Below are positions 6,178 to 9,206 of a stretch of 9,206 bases of DNA, one piece after another. The notes beneath the pieces were generated by a model. The model was not told the origin of the DNA, searched no databases, and saw only the letters and a program-made list of their open reading frames with translations. Numbering within the stretch: the first letter of the stretch is position 1; every line of letters begins with the position of its first letter. This DNA comes from Planctomycetota bacterium (GTDB lineage: Bacteria; Planctomycetota; PUPC01; JACPCR01). The DNA lies in assembly GCA_030740295.1 (NCBI GenBank), contig JASLXP010001298.1, positions 1 to 9,206 on the forward strand, written 5' to 3'. The translations under genes and the position numbers were made by a program.

Positions 6178-6822
6178 ATGTGCCAGGATTCGGCTGAGGA
6201 AACCCCGGACAAAGAACCGAATGCCGAGGCAGATATAGACGGCCTCCAGCAAGATGGCGACGGAGGAGCAGAAACGACGGATGGAAGTCCTGTCAGTTCA
6301 AGTGAAGAATCGGAGTCTCAGAAAAAAGCGGAGCATGAACGTCCTGAAGCTGAGACGAATCCTGAGGAAGGCTCAGAACCTGCAACAGAGGAAGACGAGG
6401 GAAGTGTTTGTCCCAGTTGCGGCAGAGCTGTTGTGATGAAAACTCGCGCCACCTGTGCCTATTGCGGCGTCGAACTGCCCTGGGCAATCAACGAAGAATC
6501 TGACGAACAGGAGAACCCTCAACTAAATATCGCCGAACTGCTCGGCAGCTCAAACCTGACACGGCAGTTGGCCAGCGGCGCGACCTATCCCGTGGCCTGC
6601 GGAGCTTGTGGCGAGTCCCTCCCGCAGGAAGAGAAACCTGAGACATGCCCTGGTTGCCATGCGATGGTACGGGATCCATACAGTGGCAAGCTCGTTTACG
6701 CTGAAGAAACCGCGAATAACACGTCTACTGTAAGAATTGTTTTTCTGATCGCGATGCTGCTCGCATGTGCTTGCGCGGCAGTGTACATCTTCAAACTACT
6801 GAGCAGAGTGACTCCGCCTTAA
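6178..6822 (+). CDS. Acidic double-zinc-ribbon protein with C-terminal membrane anchor
   Basis: This 214-residue protein matches no family I recognise, but its layout is clear. Residues 1-76 are a low-complexity, Glu/Ser/Asp-rich segment, probably disordered. A first zinc-ribbon-like site has CPSC (Cys78, Cys81) and CAYC (Cys93, Cys96). A second has CGAC (Cys141, Cys144) and CPGC (Cys157, Cys160). Residues ~185-207 (VRIVFLIAMLLACACAAVYIF) form the only membrane segment, near the C-terminus, and contain two cysteines (197, 199). With no signal peptide, the expected topology is tail-anchored, with both metal sites in the cytoplasm close to the membrane. The first ribbon's spacing (CxxC-11-CxxC) is typical of small zinc ribbons that bind proteins or nucleic acids. 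The gene begins 8 bases after the tandem-STAS gene and probably shares its promoter, so it is a candidate membrane partner. The function is inferred, not shown. Confidence 0.78.
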   Translation: MCQDSAEETPDKEPNAEADIDGLQQDGDGGAETTDGSPVSSSEESESQKKAEHERPEAETNPEEGSEPATEEDEGSVCPSCGRAVVMKTRATCAYCGVELPWAINEESDEQENPQLNIAELLGSSNLTRQLASGATYPVACGACGESLPQEEKPETCPGCHAMVRDPYSGKLVYAEETANNTSTVRIVFLIAMLLACACAAVYIFKLLSRVTPP

Positions 6823-6834
6823 GGCTACCGGAGT
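6811..6834 (+). repeat. Inverted repeat spanning the end of the zinc-ribbon gene
   Basis: ACTCCG (6811-6816) and CGGAGT (6829-6834) flank the palindrome GCCTTAAGGC (6816-6825), which contains the stop codon. No T-run follows, so it is a weak candidate for a transcript-end or processing hairpin. Confidence 0.25.
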
Positions 6835-6894
6835 AATCGTTCCAATCAGTTTCTGTTACGGATACGTTTTCCCGCGCCACGAAGTTGGTGAGAA

Positions 6895-9206
6895 ATGACC
6901 CGCCCCGTTCTGTTGACCGTCTTGCTGCTGCCCGCAAGGGCGATTACCGAACCGGCTGATGGACTGGTGCCGGGGTCAGACCCGATCACCGTTCGCAAAG
7001 TGATGGTCACCGATTGTCGCGTACTGCGGGCGTTTGTCGGAACGCCGGTGGATGGCACCGTCTTCAGCAGGCACTACGGCGGAGGTGTCGCTGAATACCC
7101 CGAACGTTCCGGAGCAGGAACACAGTTCGACTTCAACAACAACGACGGCCTGCACATCACCCTGGCGGACGACAGGGGATTCCAAATGGTCGTGCTGCGT
7201 GGTGGCGCCAGTACGAAAATGGTTGCGGACGCAACGGACATTGGCCATGCCGGGACGGGAAAACTGACCTGGGAGTTTGCCGGAGGGCAGGCTGTTCAGA
7301 CCGCGATCTTTGACAAGCCGGTGAAAGCGAAGCGCATCAGCTTCTTCGAGACGAAAGGCGGCAGTATCGGCGACGTCAGCTTCTTTCGCATCGAGCCGCG
7401 CGGCGCCGTACCCGGGAAGCCTTCCCCATGGTCGCCAGCCGAACCGATTGCCCTCAAACCTGAGGATCCGACTCCACTGGCCGATCCCGATGCACAGGAT
7501 GAACAGAAGGTCCTTCCTGACAATATTCTCAACGCCGTACAGGAGACGTTTGGCTCGCGCCCTCAGTCCATTTACGGCTTGAAGAACAGTTCAGAGCCCT
7601 TCAATCTTTCGCTGAAGAAGGGCGTTCCTCTTCACCTGTTGTCCCCTCCGCAGGAAAAGGTGACGGGCATCTCGGCATTCGCTTTGAGAGCTTCGTGCCG
7701 AGGGCCGGCGCGGCGGCTCCGTCTGACAGTTATCGTGCATGACCCGCTGAATCCCCGTCGAAAGCTCTCCTGGATTGAGCTGATGGTCAAACCTGGCACA
7801 GCCTTCTCCGTAACTCTTGACATCCCCGACCAGGTGCTGTTTGAGGGCAGTCGGTTCTACCTCACACTCGTGTCAGATGAAGATGTCCGGTTGGTGCCTG
7901 TAAAGCCCGGGTCGACCCTTCTCCAGAGCCTCACCGTCGCTCGTGAGGACGCTCTAGCCGAGGCCATTGCATGGCGGAAGTGGCTGATGCGCGTGCTGTT
8001 CGGCGCACTTTCTGAGCCGCGGCCCTGGGGCAGCTACCACAGTGGTCTGAACAGGGAGCAGTTCTACACAAGAAGCAAGTACGCGGCGCGCTGTCCGGAA
8101 CTTTTTGAAACGCTCGACCAGTGCCACACACTGGATCCAAAAGACAGTATGGTCCGGCAGCACCGCGAGTGGATCTTTGCCCTTTGGCTCCACGGCCGGA
8201 AGCAACTGAGCGACATCCCTGCTCCGCCGAAGCCGCCGGCCGGCGTGCCCGGGTGGGCGTGGTACCCCCGTCTGGCCTGGCTGGAGGCAAGGCGTATGGC
8301 CGAGTGGTGGATGGATAACCGAATGGTGCCGACTGGAGAGTTTGGCGGTCGCGTTAATGACGACACCACCATGTATCAGCAATTCGCCGATCTCCCTTTC
8401 TTCGAGACAGGTGGTGTCGCGGCAAAAATCCTCGATGGAGCGCGCCGGCTGGCCGCGCACGCGGAGAAGACCACTCTACGGGACGGCGTCAACACGCGCA
8501 TGACCGATGCGCTGCACGCCTACGAGGAAGGCATCAATCACCTGGCTCTCATGGCACGCTGGCACTATGGCGATCCCATTCGTTTGGAACGCTGCATGGA
8601 ATCGGCCCGCACGATGAAGAAGCTCACCATCCTGACGCCTGACGGCCGGCGTCATTTCCCGGACGACAAACACATCGCCTGGTCAAACCTCAAGAACCCT
8701 CCTAAGCCAGGTAAGGTCAGGCGGGCTTCTCCGGCGCTCTGGCACACGGCCCTGACCGTGGCTAACTACAACCGGAATGAAGAAGCGCTCGCAACCCTAC
8801 GTGAGTGGGCGGACGGCTGGCTTCGTTTGATGAAACCGGAAACGCGGAGATGGCCCTCCGGGATCGAAGTGCTCAGCGGCAAAGCCACGGAGTCGCGCAG
8901 GGATCGGCCTTTGAGATTGGGTGAATCCACCCAGGCCGCGACGTTCATGTACCTTTGTGGTCTGACGTCCGACCCGCGCTACCTGAGCCCATTCTATTTC
9001 TACTTCGAGCAAGGCATCCTCACCAAGGAGTCCAGACGATACGCGGCCGATGCCTACGCTTTGGGCAGCCTCGACAACCTGGATCGCGACACCCTCCTGA
9101 AAATCGCCTCGCAGGACGGAGCACTCTCCGTGCTGGTCACCGGCTCACCCGACTTACTTCTTCAGGAAACGATCGGCCCGCCGCATCCTCGAGGCCCGAG
9201 CATCTC
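6895..9206 (+). CDS. Large secreted multidomain protein with beta-rich N-terminus and alpha-toroid-like region, 3'-truncated
   Basis: An uninterrupted frame of 770 codons runs from ATG6895 to the window end without a stop; an in-frame TGA at 6889-6891 makes this ATG the first available. Residues 1-16 (MTRPVLLTVLLLPARA) are a short signal peptide with an ARA cleavage site. Residues ~31-170 are beta-rich (TQFDFNNNDGLHITL, then RISFFETKGGSIGDVSFFRIE), resembling a jelly-roll or carbohydrate-binding module. A Pro/Asp-rich linker (~171-205) and a second beta-rich region (~207-345) follow. From ~349 onward it is helical and aromatic-rich. Motifs include GEFGGRVNDDTTMYQQ (481-496), HAYEEGINH (541-549) and RLGESTQAATFMYL (676-689). 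Repeated helix pairs with acidic and His residues in the turns recall (alpha/alpha)-toroid glycoside hydrolases and polysaccharide lyases. Fold and activity are inferred; no family is assigned. The ribosome site is weak (GGTGAG only two bases from ATG). Export and domain order suggest extracellular or periplasmic glycan processing. Confidence 0.8.
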   Translation, partial: MTRPVLLTVLLLPARAITEPADGLVPGSDPITVRKVMVTDCRVLRAFVGTPVDGTVFSRHYGGGVAEYPERSGAGTQFDFNNNDGLHITLADDRGFQMVVLRGGASTKMVADATDIGHAGTGKLTWEFAGGQAVQTAIFDKPVKAKRISFFETKGGSIGDVSFFRIEPRGAVPGKPSPWSPAEPIALKPEDPTPLADPDAQDEQKVLPDNILNAVQETFGSRPQSIYGLKNSSEPFNLSLKKGVPLHLLSPPQEKVTGISAFALRASCRGPARRLRLTVIVHDPLNPRRKLSWIELMVKPGTAFSVTLDIPDQVLFEGSRFYLTLVSDEDVRLVPVKPGSTLLQSLTVAREDALAEAIAWRKWLMRVLFGALSEPRPWGSYHSGLNREQFYTRSKYAARCPELFETLDQCHTLDPKDSMVRQHREWIFALWLHGRKQLSDIPAPPKPPAGVPGWAWYPRLAWLEARRMAEWWMDNRMVPTGEFGGRVNDDTTMYQQFADLPFFETGGVAAKILDGARRLAAHAEKTTLRDGVNTRMTDALHAYEEGINHLALMARWHYGDPIRLERCMESARTMKKLTILTPDGRRHFPDDKHIAWSNLKNPPKPGKVRRASPALWHTALTVANYNRNEEALATLREWADGWLRLMKPETRRWPSGIEVLSGKATESRRDRPLRLGESTQAATFMYLCGLTSDPRYLSPFYFYFEQGILTKESRRYAADAYALGSLDNLDRDTLLKIASQDGALSVLVTGSPDLLLQETIGPPHPRGPSI

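Noticed and set aside
7931..8460. Long overlapping reading frames on the - strand, up to 168 codons
   Set aside because: They lie antisense to the open 770-codon frame, are rich in Arg/Pro/Cys, and show no recognisable motif; they are GC-driven shadows.

Overview
The window is about 9.2 kb of moderately GC-rich bacterial DNA. It holds eight protein genes, all on the + strand. Two of them run off the ends: the 5' end of the first gene and the 3' end of the last are missing. No rRNA, tRNA, CRISPR array, insertion sequence or phage gene was seen. The gene mix (a GSSIT-type SGNH hydrolase, a PqqD-fused MEMO protein, a phytanoyl-CoA-dioxygenase-like enzyme, SH3b/coiled-coil and pilin-like envelope proteins, and a large secreted multidomain protein) resembles environmental genomes of the PVC superphylum or Hydrogenedentota/Sumerlaeota-like lineages. 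This placement is an inference from gene content, not from a marker gene.

Layout: (1) 1-2999 is a 'metabolic' block. A 5'-truncated SGNH esterase overlaps by 4 bp (GTGA) the reading frame of a MEMO/AmmeMemoRadiSam-B-like protein with an N-terminal PqqD-like domain. About 100 bp further on is a PhyH-type Fe(II)/2-oxoglutarate oxygenase. (2) 3000-4411 is a self-contained transcription unit: a candidate sigma70-type promoter (3093-3120), a leader with an inverted repeat (3142-3155), an exported double-SH3 coiled-coil protein, and a strong intrinsic terminator (4379-4411). (3) 4412-5333 is a roughly 230-base leader with several inverted repeats, then a membrane-anchored pseudopilin-like protein with a strong Shine-Dalgarno. 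(4) 5369-6822 is a second unit: a near-consensus promoter (TTGACG-17-TAGAAT), a tandem-STAS protein, and 8 bases later an acidic double-zinc-ribbon protein with a C-terminal membrane anchor. (5) From 6895 to the window end is a large open gene of at least 770 codons. It encodes a secreted protein with two beta-rich regions followed by a helical, alpha-toroid-like region.

The most interesting part is the STAS / zinc-ribbon pair. One STAS domain keeps the SpoIIAA-like phosphoserine motif and the other has lost it. Its partner is a membrane-tethered cytoplasmic protein with two four-cysteine sites. Together they look like an uncharacterised regulatory module with no sigma factor or anti-sigma kinase in view. 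No previously described defence or mobile system was recognised.
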